Made by a program: the position numbers and the translations under genes. The notes under the pieces were generated by a model. That model ran no database searches, was not told the DNA's origin, and worked only from the letters and a program-made list of their open reading frames with translations. A DNA stretch of 64,000 bases from Selaginella tamariscina (lineage: Eukaryota > Streptophyta > Lycopodiopsida > Selaginellales > Selaginellaceae), in the NCBI GenBank assembly GCA_003024785.1, contig PUQB01000498.1:62001-126000 (forward strand), in the 5' to 3' direction. Of the stretch, positions 44,741 through 57,147 are shown piece after piece (the stretch's first letter is position 1; each line of letters starts with the position of its first letter).

Positions 44741-46185
44741 AAAATAATTCCTTATTTGAATTCTTGATTTGGTATACTTAACCCATATTGATCAAAGTAC
44801 TTATTTAAATTATCCTTCTATTTCATATACATTCTATTTTATGGCGGTCAAAACATATACATTAATTTGATTTAAAAGAATGTGATAATAATCTTTTAAG
44901 TACAGTGACATCTAGAGTTTGAGTTCATTTTTGAGATTGAAACGGTAAAAGGGATTGTAAATATCGATCTTAATCATTCTAATCAGTATTGATATACTTC
45001 AAAATCATGTTTTTAAAAATTTGATTTAAAAGCTCCATCAAACCGTTTATTGTGGATGTAAAAGATAAAGTGAGAACTTTTAAAACTTTAGTAAGTTTAT
45101 TAGCTAACAAAATCTTCCACCCAATCCGTTAGATAATTGTCAGATCCACAAATTATTTCTCATCAGGCAAATGCTGGAAATGATCATTAAATTTCATGTT
45201 ACAAGTTTAAATGTGATTTTAAGTCTATAAAAAGTTCAAAGCATGACATAATAGACAACTTGTACGTAGTGAATTAGATTTTATTATATATTGGATCAAT
45301 AAAAAGAACGTTGTAATCTTGTCAAGTTCTCTAATATCCAAAATATCAATTACAAAGTGGTGAATATGATATGATGTAAATATCTAAAAAAATTATTGAA
45401 ACTACTAAACATAGTGGTGATATAACATTTATGCCAACAAAACAAACCATGCAATCCCACATGCAAGATTGTACTCCAAAGGAAAAGGAAAGAGAAACAA
45501 GAGTAAAATGATTGTGAAGTATTAATTAGTGTTGAATAAACAAATTAAATCCAAAATCCAAGCATTTATTTTATAGGCCCTTGATACTTTAAAATTTGTG
45601 AGAGATGGAATCACAAGATTCAATTGATTGTTACTAAAGCACAAGAAGCTCAAAAAAGAACATCAGTGCTTACTATATTATCCCCAGTATGATGGATAAT
45701 CTCAAATTGTATACTTGAAGTCAAAGTGTTTATTTGACAAACTATCCAAGTAACTTGTTGTTCTTTATTAAGGGAGAAACAATTGTATGTTCACACTCCA
45801 AAAGTGTACAAGATCTATAAATATATACATAAAAATGCTCAACAAACCCACATTGGAGCTGTTCGCCTCTTGAGGAATATTCAAATTCATTTTCCCTCTT
45901 TGCTACACACTTCAAACTAAGAAAGGAACCTAAATTTGCATTATAACAATCAACATCTCAAGTTATTGATGCATTTTTCACACAATCTTACGGTCCCACA
46001 AGAGGACCAAAAATAGATTTGAGCATCTTTTCTTTTATCTTTTCCAAACTAGATACTTGTCATCATTGCCATTTTTGAGCAATTCAAAATTGTTACATTG
46101 TATAAGACCTTGGATAGGAACCCCCTTTGCCCCCACCACATCTTTGGAAGCCTCTCAATTGCCTAACATATGAACTTGTTTCAAA
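44741..46185 (+). other. Spacer with a possible eroded Ty3 integrase remnant
   Basis: Most of the region has no recognisable feature. At about 45595-45900 plus-strand frames show FVRDGITRFN, YYPQYDG and a following LxxKCxF pattern that resembles SDRDxxFTS...YHPQxDGQTE of Ty3 integrase, heavily mutated. I regard this as a weak call. Confidence 0.4.
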
Positions 46186-46190
46186 ATTAA

Positions 46191-48848
46191 TGTCATAGTT
46201 TTTACTATGACTCGACCCTTTTGTCAAAGTTTTTACCTGGTGCCACAAAGGTGGCTTGCCAGGTGCCAACCCTGGAATCCCTCTCTGGAAACCCCATGGA
46301 ATCTGATAAAGTAACCCATATTAGAAACCCAACCCTTAGGAACTTAAGCCCCTAGCTGACCAAGTCCACGAACGAGGCTCACCTTGTGAATTAGAACACG
46401 CAGACTAGCCAAGCTATAGTATCGTTCCTAGCTTGTGTGGTTGAGACGGCTGGAGCAAGGCCTCAATCACTAGTTCTGCAGAACATGAACTCCTTTTGAG
46501 TGTGCGAGTAGGTTTTCAGGCCAAGAATCTGACCAACTCCTTGGAAGTAACGTACCCCGTCACAAAGGCATGATCCTGCCAACGATAAGAATAGTTTAAC
46601 CCAAAGGTGGGACGTACCCCTGTCGTGTGGAAGTTAGGGCGGCACAACAGAGGGTTGCGCCTTGACGACACAAGCTTAGCTTGCAGGTAAGAGGTTAATG
46701 AGCTCTCTTTTGAACCCAGGAAGCCTCACTACATATACTCTACTTATTTATGTGACGGACCCCCCCTGTTTCCTAAGTGAGTAAGTGGGCTGGCACGGAA
46801 ATGCCAGCCCTTAGAGAAAATGAGTTGTCCTAACCTAACCCTAAACCTAACCCCTAGGGGGGGTTAGGGCAACCCTAGAGGTGTCCTTAACCCTTATTTT
46901 GATAAGTTATACTTTGCAAAGAACCCTAACCTAGAATGTCAAAACGGGGAGAGTTTACTAAATGGAAGTGCTAACTTCGCTTAGAGTTTCTTGTAAATAC
47001 CTAACGACACCCGGCCGGACCATTACTAGATACCCAAGTGCACTATGCGGGCCTGTTTCTTCTACATCTAGGGTTCATCACATAATCCAGTAGGTAACAA
47101 CAATCAAATCCCAAAGTAAAGGTCAAGTCATAGTAAAAACTATGACACCTTTACTTTAAAGGTTAATTGTTATTACTTATTGTACTATGTAAATGGACCC
47201 TATAGATGTAGTGAAAACGCCTCACTTAGTGTATTTAGGTGTTTAAGGGTAGTTTGGCCGACTGTCCCTTACGTATCATGAGAAACTCTAAGCGAAGATA
47301 GCACTTACCTTCTAGAAAACATGCCCCCGATTTTGACATTCTAGTTAAGTTGATTAGTTTAAGGGAGAATGAGTTTGGCATATTAAGTAGGGTTAGGAAC
47401 ATCCCTAGGGTTCACCTAACCCATGCCCTAAAAACCCACCCCCCTTGGGTAGGGTTTTAGGGTTAGGTGTTAGGCTAAGTTAAACTCTCTCTCATTAACT
47501 AAAGAAGGGGCTAGTTAATTCCGTGCTAGCCCACTTACACATTAGGAAAAGAGGGCTTCGTCACATAAATAAGGTAGAGTATAAGTAGGAGAGCTCTTGG
47601 GTTCATGACTAAGTTTGTTGCTCTTTTGCCGGTGCAAGCTTTAGCTTGTGTTGTTAAGGTACAACCCTCTATTGTGCCATCTCAACTTCCAGATAACAGG
47701 GGTACGTCCCACCTTCGGGGTAGCTTACTCTTAATGTTGGCAAATCTATGCATGGGAGGTCTTATCGAAATGCATGTTCCAAAAGGCAGAGGTTGAGGCT
47801 TGTTTCCAGCCTCCTCCTTCACGTCAAGTTAGGTGTAGCACTCATGGCCAAGCAAGGCACATCCGTGTCCTTATCCAATTGTAGGCGTGGGATCTTGTTT
47901 GACAAGTTCATGTTACCTAGTTCATGAGGGTTCATTAAGGGGTTTTAGAGTTGGCATTTAGGAGCCACGTTTGTGGCACTTGGTGCAACTTTTGAATCTA
48001 AGGGCTATGGCATGATAGCCCACATTGTGGAAGGCAGTGTCACATGAAGATGTGACACTGGACTAGACGTCACACGATACAATGCCAAGGCATGCCCTTT
48101 GGGGTTGTGTCATGGGTTTGTCGCCAAGGGGTGGATACTCTGGCAAACAGACATGCTTGTGCTCGCACTAGGGTGCTAAGCCTTGGACATCCTCTCAAGG
48201 GAGGTTAGGTCTTGTAATTAGGTGTGCTTTGGCACACTTGGCTAGGGGAGTGTTCTCCTTGGAATCCAAGGGTTGAACAACCTAAGCTTGTTAGTAGGAG
48301 CCCTTTCGTGAGGCACTCATAAGGTCATGTAATTAGGGTTATCAAACCTAGCCTAGGGAGTTTGCTTAGTAGAACACTCGTGTTTGCCTACGGCGCACAC
48401 TTGTGTCCTCACTAAGTCATAGGTCTAGGGTATGACTTGGCCACTTAAACCCTTAGGGGTTAGTCGTGGTTCAAGGTACCCCTTGTCGCCTTAAAGGGGT
48501 TGTACTCCTGGATGAGGGTGATTCTTCAAGGGGTAAGTGACAATGCCTTAGCTTTGTCATGTGGATATGTGTGAGACACATCTCCTCTGTGGGGTTAGGG
48601 CATGAGCTTGTCTAGGTCTACTGGGATAGGATCCTAAAGTCTACTCGGGTTATCCTATAAGGTTAGGGGATGGTCATTTTAGGAGACTTAGGGTAGGACT
48701 CTAAGTCTTCTATCTAATTGGGCCTTAAGTCAAATTCTTAGGGTTATCTTGGAAGACTTAGCGTTGCTCATACAGGGTGATGACACCAAATGGCCACTTG
48801 GCAACCACATGTTGCCACGTGCTGACCCTTTAGGTTAAAACTCTGACA
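46191..48848 (+). mobile_element. Solo LTR-A, target duplication ATTAA, split by a nested LTR-A
   Basis: The LTR starts at 46191 (TGTCATAGTTTTTACTATGAC), is interrupted after 46221, resumes at 47148 and ends TTAAAACTCTGACA at 48848. ATTAA flanks both sides (46186-46190 and 48849-48853). Excluding the nested copy, its length is about 1.73 kb, equal to other full copies. No internal coding region is present. Confidence 0.92.
46222..47147 (-). mobile_element. Nested solo LTR-A, reverse, 926 bp, target duplication CCTTT
   Basis: It starts TGTCAAAGTTTTTACC and ends AGTAAAAACTATGACA. CCTTT flanks it (46217-46221 and 47148-47152). It inserted 31 bp inside the host LTR-A, in reverse. About half of the LTR is missing, near the minus-sense 3' side, so it is an internally deleted copy. 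The boundary blocks match the other LTR-A copies. Confidence 0.9.
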
Positions 48849-48992
48849 ATTAACCTCCATCTTTGAGGAGTATGAGGTCAAACCTCCCATTACTCTTTTG
48901 GGAAATGGATTTAGTGTAAGTCACTTTCATATAAATCTTGATATTACCTCTAATTTATTCATATATATTATAATAAAAATGAATTTCTCTTT

Positions 48993-51617
48993 GGAAATTT
49001 TATAATGACCTGATGATTTGCTAAAATGATCTAACACATCACTTAACCCGCGACACTCACCGTTAATGAAGGTGTAAGATTAGTTGGGGATACCCTCAAT
49101 ACTTGGCACTGCTACCAAATAAATAATTAACATGTGAGCACGTTGAAAGCCTTTCCACGGCCCACCCTTTGGAATATCCTTCTCACCCATCATCTCCGCA
49201 CCCCTCCATCCCTCAACGAACACCCTCTCATTCCCAATTCTTGTGTACAAACTCTAAGCAAAAAACAATCAAGTGCATGTTATCACGTTCATCATGGATG
49301 ATAGTATCCACCAGCTTGACTTGCTACAGGGATAGGAACATGCTCTAGGGCAAACACCAGAGATCTGGACTTGCATCACTCCCCTCCCTTCCTTGGCGTC
49401 GACACGGGAAGCTGCTATCGAAGTTGTGTGCCAATATGCGCTTGCCAATGGATTCATGTCTATCATCAAGCATTCGCAGTCTTGGAGCGTCGGGGAGCAA
49501 GAGCCTATGATCCAATGGCACATCTTGCGCTGTGCACAAGGTAGAGCATGCACCCCCAAGTCCCTCGGCATACGGCAAAAAGGAACTCAGAGAGTGGGAT
49601 GTGGATATGAAGTGACGTTGAAGCTCAACAACATTGATGGAAGTTGGATCATTAGTTGCACCAATGCAACGCACATTGGCCATCCACCACAACTTTTCGA
49701 TGAGTCCCTTGCTGCCATTCCAAGCGTTCGCCGCTTGAAGCGCACCGTAGAAGATGTCTGCCGCATCTAGAACATGCACCGGGTTGGCATGAAACCTAGG
49801 CACATCCTCCAAACCGTATCAAATGAATTAGACTTATCGGAGACCTTCCTCACGGCTGTAGACATGCGCAACATTATGCTGCAAAGAAAATTGCAAGAGC
49901 TTGGTGGCAGGACACTGATGGAGGCTCTTGTGGAGATGCTGCGGAATGAGGTAGATGCCAGTGTCGTCAGCAAGGTTGCAGTCGATGCAAATAATTGGGT
50001 TACTCACTTATTTTTTCAGCCCAAGGTTACCTAGGTCTTCATGCACTGTTGGGGGTCGAACATCCTCCTCATAGACTGCACGTACAAAACGAATGAACAT
50101 CGCTTGCCGCTTATGCACATTGTTGGCATCGCTGCAACCAACCAGAGCTTTTTGTCGTCGTTCACCTTTTTGCCTAGTGAGGGCATTGCTGATTACTACT
50201 GGGCTATTTGGTGCGTCACTACAACACTGCGGACACCCCCAAGGTTGTTGTCTTGGATCACGATCTTGCCCTTATCATTGCAATCGAGACTGAGTGGCCG
50301 TTGACATTTATCATCATTTGCCGATGGCACATTTCCAAAAACATTGTGCAGCACTGTAAGAAAAGCTACGCAGATGGCGAGGCAATGGTGAGGGCGGCAA
50401 CGAAAATGCAATGCAGCATTTAAAGAAATGGTCAAGTCATGGAATGTTGATGTTGTCAGAGCGCCTACGGAAGCTGCTTACCTGGCCGGATGGCAACTTT
50501 TCTCAAGGAAAGCAAATCGCCACACCATCCGCTACCTCGAGAAAAACAAGCTGCCATGGAAAATCCACTTTGTCAATGCCTAGGTTAACAAGGTTACGCA
50601 CTTTGGGAGAATGACGACCTCCAACGTCGAAAGTGCACATTGGCAAGTCAAAGGGTGGCTTGGCAAGTTGGCTAACCTCTATGGTAAGTGCCAAGGGAGA
50701 TGGGCTGAACCTAATTAACCATGTCTTACATTGACACTGTAGGCACCTATGGACGGATTATGAATGCCATTGCTGCATAGGCTAGAAATATTTCCAGAAA
50801 GCTGGAGGTGGAGAAGACGCAGGCATTTCCCAACCTTTCTGGTCCCCTTTTTGAAACGGTTGCACTGACAGTTTCACACCATGCGCTTAAGCTTGTACAA
50901 GCAGAGACGACCAAGGCAAGGATTGGAACTGAAAGCTAGCAACAACGGACCCTATTGGTGTCAAAATCATACCTTGCACGGGGTACCAATATACTGCACT
51001 AGGCATTTCGTGTACGCATGACATTCTCTAGTGGATGCAGGAGGGTGATCCCATTCCGGTGGAAGCTTTCCATAACCAATGGCAGCTTGCTGATGACGGG
51101 GTGCAGCAAAACCCAAATGAGGTCAGCATTCTAGAACTGTACTGCATTGAGCAACCACGAGAACGGCCATCAGACCATCGCTCCACCCTGCGAGACCCCT
51201 CTGGGTTTGAACACTTAGAACAAGAGGTCCAACAGTCACAAGCCCACGCTCCACATTAGGGTGGAGGACGGGGCCAGGGCCAAGGAAGTGTGGTGCTTGC
51301 ACCACAAGCAATGGTAGTAGCCATGCATACATTGGTACATCTTGGATGGCAATCGCCGTCCCAGGTGCCATCCTCTTTCCATCCCATGTGCTGTCCTAGC
51401 CATTGTAGCAAGTGCCGCTAGACTTGCCCCCAGCTGGCCAACAATGAATAGACTTTTTTTGAGTTGGTTGTGATGTCACAAGAGAGCTCGTTCTGATTGT
51501 GTACATTGCTCTTTTCCCCTCCCTGCCTTGTATGTCCCCATAGATGCAATGAAGTAGCCGATGGTGATAATGTGTTAGGTCATTTTAACAAATCATCAGG
51601 TCATTATAACATTTCCC
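48993..51617 (+). mobile_element. Mutator-like (MULE/FAR1-type) DNA transposon, complete ends
   Basis: Terminal inverted repeats of about 47 bp lie at 48993-49039 and 51571-51617. Both contain TTATAATGACCTGATGATTT and differ at three bases plus one indel. A perfect 9-bp duplication TTTCTCTTT flanks them (48984-48992 and 51618-51626), the hallmark of MULEs. The interior encodes a FAR1/MULE transposase in several frames. It sits 144 bp right of the solo LTR-A. Confidence 0.95.
49393..51259 (+). pseudogene. MULE transposase: FAR1-like DNA-binding, DDE core and SWIM finger
   Basis: A FAR1-type zinc DNA-binding segment (49393-49770) has GTQRVGCGYEVTLKL and CTNATHIGHPP. The MULE core follows in separate frames: ILLIDCTYKTNEHRLPLMHI (first Asp, about 50060), PKVVVLDHDLALIIAI with CRWHISKNI (second Asp, about 50240), and TTSNVESAHWQVKGWLG (Glu, about 50610). 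A SWIM-like end, CxHDIL...GDPIPVEAFHNQWQL, lies near 51000-51090. All three catalytic acids are visible. Stops or frame changes near 49770, 50035, 50210, 50420 and 50580 break it. An intron is possible at about 50690-50740. Confidence 0.85.
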
Positions 51618-51626
51618 TTTCTCTTT

Positions 51627-52792
51627 TACCATTTAACTAAACAATATATAAAACAAAAATATTTTATATCACCACTTCATACACTTCACATTTTCAAACA
51701 ACTTACATGTTATTATATAGGCTTCACCATAGTTCTACATAAATCAAATTCATAATATTTTAAACAAGCATTTCATAAAATACATCATTATTTACAAATC
51801 TTAATATTAAATTAATTGTTTATTCTTCACATGAACATTCTAACATGAGCAATTAAACATGTTTATTAAGATCTTTAAAACATATGAATCACATCTTATT
51901 CTTTTATAGCCACTTTTTTCCCTAATTACACACAATATCAACCACTTTCACACAAGATCAATGTCATTTATATATGTATTATATACACTATTAAATTAAA
52001 ATTTTATTAAATTAATTATTAAATAAGGTGATCCATTTCACAAAAAGATAATAAATCTTATACTTAAAAAGTTGTATTGAGAATATGAATGTGAAATACT
52101 TTTAATTTAAAAAGTATATAATTGAGTTTGAGTATTTGAAATAAGGGTCATGACAAACCAAACTAATAATAACATTGTTAATAACATGTGTTATTCAAAA
52201 TATTACAAATATATAATTTTTTAACATGTCAAATACTCATAAAGTTATTATTCATTAAAAAAAATCATCTTTAACAAATGCACTTGTTGAAGAGGCATAT
52301 ATTGTAATCATTAATTATATTATTTAATGTTATTAGATATTGAATATGTTTTAATATTTTTAATGTTAAAATTGAATTTAATTAGGCATTATTGATTTTA
52401 AATACCCTCTCAAATGATGTTTTATTCAAATATTTTAAAGAATAAGTTTATGTGACATATATATTCTAATGACATGATGAAATTAAAATATAAATATAAA
52501 TAAAATATATAATTTTAATGTAAAAAATATTTCATATTGTGCTTTATTTTTCTTACTTGGACTTAAGATGAATCGTTGTAAAGAAGATTTAATTTATAAA
52601 AGTTAAAGAGCCAGAACTTTAATTTATTTACGTTATTGTAAACAAACAATATAAATTTATAAAATTGTAAAGAGGTTTGTGTTAACTGCACATGTCTATG
52701 GATACACATGAATAACATAAGTTTTAAAGGTTGTTACAAGTGTATTAATATTGAAAAATTTAAACATATTGTTGAAACACCATTTGATCACC
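51627..52792. other. AT-rich spacer
   Basis: No gene, RNA or repeat recognised beyond short TA tracts. Confidence 0.6.
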
Positions 52793-52797
52793 ATGGA

Positions 52798-54501
52798 TGT
52801 CATAGTTTTTACTATGACTCAACCCTTTACTTTGGAGGTTGATTGTTATTATCTACTATACTATGTTGACAGACCCTAGATGTAATGAGAAATAATTCTA
52901 CTTAGTGCACTTAAGTGTTTAAGGGTAGTCCAGTCGGCTGTCTTTAGATATCGCGAGAAACTCTAAGGGAAGGTACACTTACCTTTTAAAAAATCCACCC
53001 TTGGTTTTGACATTTTAGTTAAGTTGATTAGTTAAGGCAAATGAGTTTGGTGTGTTAAGTAGGGTTAGGAACACCCCTAGGGTTGACCTAACCCATGCCC
53101 TAAAACCCCCACCCCCTTGGGTAGGGTTTTACGGTTAAGAATTAGGCTAAGTTAAACACTCATCTCATTAACTATTGAGGGCTAGCTAATTCTATGCCAA
53201 CCCACTTGCACATTTAGGAAAAGAGAGAGGGGGGGCTCTGTCACATAAATAAAATAAAGTATGTAGGAATGAAGGTTCTTAGGTTCATGATTGAGTTCGC
53301 TACTCTTATTTCGGTGCAAGCTTTAGCTTGTGTTGTCAAGGCACAACCCTCTGTTATGCCGCCCTAACTTCCAAATGATAAGGGTACGTCTCACCTTCGG
53401 AGTAGCTCACCCTTAATATTGGCGAATTCATGTTTAGAAGGTCTTTTTGGAATGCATGTTCTACGTGGCAGAGGTCGAGGCTTGTCTCCAGCCTCCTCCT
53501 CCATGTCAAGCTAGGTGTAGCACTCATGGCCAAGCAAGGCACATCCATGTCCTTGTCCAATTGTGGGCGTGGGATCTTGTTTGACAGGTTCACATAACCC
53601 AGTTCCTGAGGGTTCACTAAGGGGTTCTAGAGTTGGCATTTATGAGCCATGTTTGTGGTACTTGGTGTAACTCTTGAATCTAAAGGTTATGGCATGATAG
53701 CTCACATCGTGAAAGGCAGTGTCACATGGAGATGTGACATTGGGCTAGACATCACACGATACAACACCCGAGGCACACCTTTTGGGTTTGTTGCCAAGGG
53801 GTTGGATACTCTAACAAACAGGCATGTTTGTGCACACACTAGGGTGTTAAGCCTTGGGCATCCGCTCAAGGGCTCGTAACTTTGGCACACTTGGCTATGG
53901 GAGTGTTTTCTTTAGAAACCAGGGGTTCAACAACCTAAGCTTCTTAACATGAGCTTTTTTGTGAGGCAGTCGCAAGGTTATGTACTTAGGTTTATCCAAA
54001 CCTAGCCTTAGGGATTTTACTTAATAGAACACTTGTGTCCACCTATAGTGCACACTCATGTCCTCACTAAGTACTAGCTCTTGGTCTAGGGTATGACTTG
54101 GCCACTCTAACCCTTAGGGGTTAGTCATGGTTCAGGATACCCCTTATCGCCCTAAAGGGGTTGTACTCCTGGATGAAGGTGATTCCTCAAGGGGTAAGTG
54201 ACGATGCCTTAACTTTGTCACGGGAGTATGTGTGAGACACATCTCCTTTGTGGGGTTAGTGTCTAGATCTACTAGGATAAAATCCTAAAGTCTACTTGGG
54301 ATATCCTCTAGGGTTCGGGGGATGGTCATTCTAGGGGACTTAGGGTAGGACTCTAAGTCTTCTATTCAACTAGGCATCTGAGTCAATCTCTTGGGGTCAT
54401 CTTAGAAGACTTAGCGTTGCTCACACAGAGAATTGATGCCGGAAGGCCACTTGGCGGCCACGTGTTGTCACGTGTTAACCCTCCGGGTTAAAACTTTGAC
54501 A
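52798..54501 (+). mobile_element. Solo LTR-A (1704 bp), target duplication ATGGA
   Basis: It starts TGTCATAGTTTTTACTATGAC and ends TTAAAACTTTGACA. ATGGA flanks both sides (52793-52797 and 54502-54506). The TATA-like ACATAAATAAAATAAAGTAT is at about 53242. It is intact, with no internal region. Confidence 0.94.
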
Positions 54502-54506
54502 ATGGA

Positions 54507-55300
54507 AAGGATGAGATGTCAGGGTTGCAATACAATAATTATCACTTTAAGGAAAATTGGAATTCATTTCTCCAAAAGAATGGTTCGTGAAACACTTCCA
54601 AAATATGAGGTGTTGTTAATTACCTTAACAAGGTTTGTTTTTGACATTGAGATCCTACTACCACTTTAACATATTGATTGTAAATTTCTTTAGTGATTTA
54701 CTACATTTGTCTCACTAAAACATTTATTTCAAACCATTTTACTAACTTAACATCATTGTCTTGACTTACAGCATATAACAAGTTTGTTCCATTTGGTTTT
54801 TGCATTCACAAAATAATAAATGGTGAGACTCCATACATTACTTTATTTGCTATTACAAAAAATAAAAAGTTTAACACCCTTTTTTTTGGATATGCATAAG
54901 CAATTAATATGCAATTCATATTTGACTACTCATAACTAGCATTCACATTGCTCTTGATTCCAAAATGTCTAATGTAATGCTATATAGTAATTATTGTTTG
55001 TGGTTACTAATGTATTTTGAACTATTGGTTAGATGATAACATAACATGGGGTGTTTACTTTGGACAAGTTAGTACAACATATAGTGTTACATTAGTCATT
55101 CCAGTTAGTGTGGAATAAATTGGTTAGGGCCCAACTTTTTACTTGATGGAAACAAGACAAGAGGCTTATCTCCTAAACATGCATTGAATCGAAATGCTTA
55201 ATCCTGATCATGTCCACCTTTATATATTATATTATAAGGAAAGCCAAATTTAAACTTAGTAACCCTTATCCCTGTCCATATCCTTATTTTGGACTTGGTT
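54507..55300. other. Spacer without recognisable gene
   Basis: No domain or terminal repeat recognised. Confidence 0.5.
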
Positions 55301-56033
55301 AACTAAAATGATCCTTATTCATATCCGTATTTATCCATATCTGCACAGTTGTTGCTTGAAAACTCACATTTTTTACTTGATTTCTTAATTGAAACTGCGG
55401 ATTTCCCACTTGAACCTGCATCTGACTTGTGCCTCTTGTCACGACCCGATACAGGATATAGAATTTCGAATACAGGATACGGGTTGTAAGATATTCCTAC
55501 AGGGATTCCAGATACAAGATACGATTGCAGAATATTCCTACAGGATATGCCTAGAGGATAAGGGACATGTGGACTCACCTTAGCCTCTGCATGCATGCAG
55601 CCACTTTTAGTTGCATGCAACCACTTTTAGCACTCATGCCTAGATTAGCTCTTGGAGTTGTGAGCATAAAAGCTCCGACCTAATTGTTGTACAATCAGTT
55701 ACTATCAACACCAGTCTTACTACGATCATTCTTGTTTTGTCTTGTTCTTGTCTTACTCCTTGTTTCTTGTTCTCTCCTTGTCTCGCTCTTGGATCCTATC
55801 CTGCTCCTGTCTTGCTCCTGGATCCTGTCCTGTTCTTGTCTTATTCCTAGTTCCTGTTCTACTCTTGGTCTTGCTCCTGAGTCAAGCCGTCTTCTTGGAA
55901 TCCTACTCTCTTCCTGGTTCCTGGATCGTGGCTTGACGGTTTGATAATAACTCCTTTCATAGCTCTCCGTTTCCCAGCTACTTTTTTTTCCTTGATTCTT
56001 TTCCTTTGTTTTCCTCCTTTTCTTTCATAAATC
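55300..56033 (+). other. Probable LTR/leader of the following Ty3-like element
   Basis: The stretch has degenerate GATACAGGATA repeats (about 55448-55560), a duplicated TTGCATGCAxCCACTTTTAG (55591-55630), and a long CT-rich leader with repeated CTTGCTCCTGGATCCTGTCC words (55740-55880) directly before the gag ATG at 56034. LTR ends and a primer-binding site could not be fixed. Confidence 0.5.
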
Positions 56034-56640
56034 ATGGCTGATTTTGAGCACTTCCAACGTGAGCACCAAATGTTGCTTTATGAACTGGCCACTTTGCGCC
56101 AAGTGGTCACCGATCTACAAGGTTCCACCAATGCGGCACATGTAGCTGCTGATGCATCTTCCAAGGCTGCTACGCAGGCTCTCTCTCAGGCATCGGTGGT
56201 TCCTTTTTCATCGAACTTTTCTTCGGAACCTAAGATCAGCATGCCCAAAAAGTTCAGTGGCAATCGTGCAGATTTTCAAGGTTTCTTGAACCAGATCCGG
56301 CTCTTGATCCGCATGCAACCACGCCGCTACTCGACTGATGCATAAAAGGTTGGCCTTTTGGCATCCTTACTAAGTGGATCTCCACGGGTTTGGGTTGCCC
56401 CCTTGCTGGAGCGTGACGACCCATTGATGGAAAACTTTGAAGGTTCTGTGGCCGCCTTTGAAGCCTGCTTTGGAGATCCTGATAAGTACTGTTCCGCATG
56501 CACGAAGTTACGGAAGCTCACTCAAGGATCCCAACCAGCTTCTGTCTATGCATCCGAATTTCAGCAACTTTGCACGAACATTCTATGGGACGAACTGCAT
56601 TGATCAAACACTTCCGTTTTGGGTTGAGGGATGACGTGAA
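56034..56640 (+). pseudogene. Ty3/gypsy gag (capsid) fragment
   Basis: From the Met at 56034 the protein has a helical N-terminus (HQMLLYELATLRQVVTDLQG), then ISMPKKFSGNRADFQGFLNQ and IRLLIRMQPRRYSTD, then a stop codon (56343). The frame then continues KVGLLASLLSGSPRVWVAPL and the capsid region to about 56600, where another frame break occurs. This is the standard plant Ty3 gag capsid (F.G....F..FL.Q..L). Downstream pro and pol are absent: AT-rich DNA starts at about 56650. Confidence 0.85.
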
Positions 56641-56649
56641 GGACCTTCT

Positions 56650-57147
56650 CCTTACGTTAATGCAAGTTGTAATTAAAATGGGCATGGCTATAGTCCCATT
56701 TCCTAATAATTAGCAATTTTAGCTATTTAATTAGCATTTTCTAATATTAAAGGAATATTCTTTAGAATATATGTTTGAAAACAGAATATTCTTTAGAATA
56801 TTCTATTTTGTATTCTACCCTTTAATAAATTATAGCATTCATTGAACAAAAATTAATAACATTATAAAAGTAGAAGTATTAAATTATATAATATATTGCC
56901 TAATATAACAATTAAGGAAGAGCATAAGAGGTACATTATATAAATATTGATGTTGTTATTAAAATATTAATATTTAAATATAACATTATTAATTAAAAAT
57001 TTGTAGTAGTAATATATATATATACAAAATCCTATAATAATATAGTCAATCTTCCATATCGTTTTTTAAATTTATATAGTTAAGTAAACAATTTGGTACT
57101 ATTATTAAAGAGTTTATAATAATTATGAATATTAAATATATGATATT
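56650..57147. other. AT-rich spacer, possible 3' end of the DUF7869-like element
   Basis: It contains GAATATTCTTTAGAATATTC-type palindromic words (about 56753-56800) and otherwise only AT-rich DNA. It may hold the 3' terminus of the following minus-strand element, but no TIR could be identified. Confidence 0.4.

Noticed and set aside
46191-48848. Large palindrome: head-to-head LTR-A pair around 47140
   Set aside because: Explained by a reverse solo LTR nested 31 bp inside a forward one; both have their own 5-bp target duplications.
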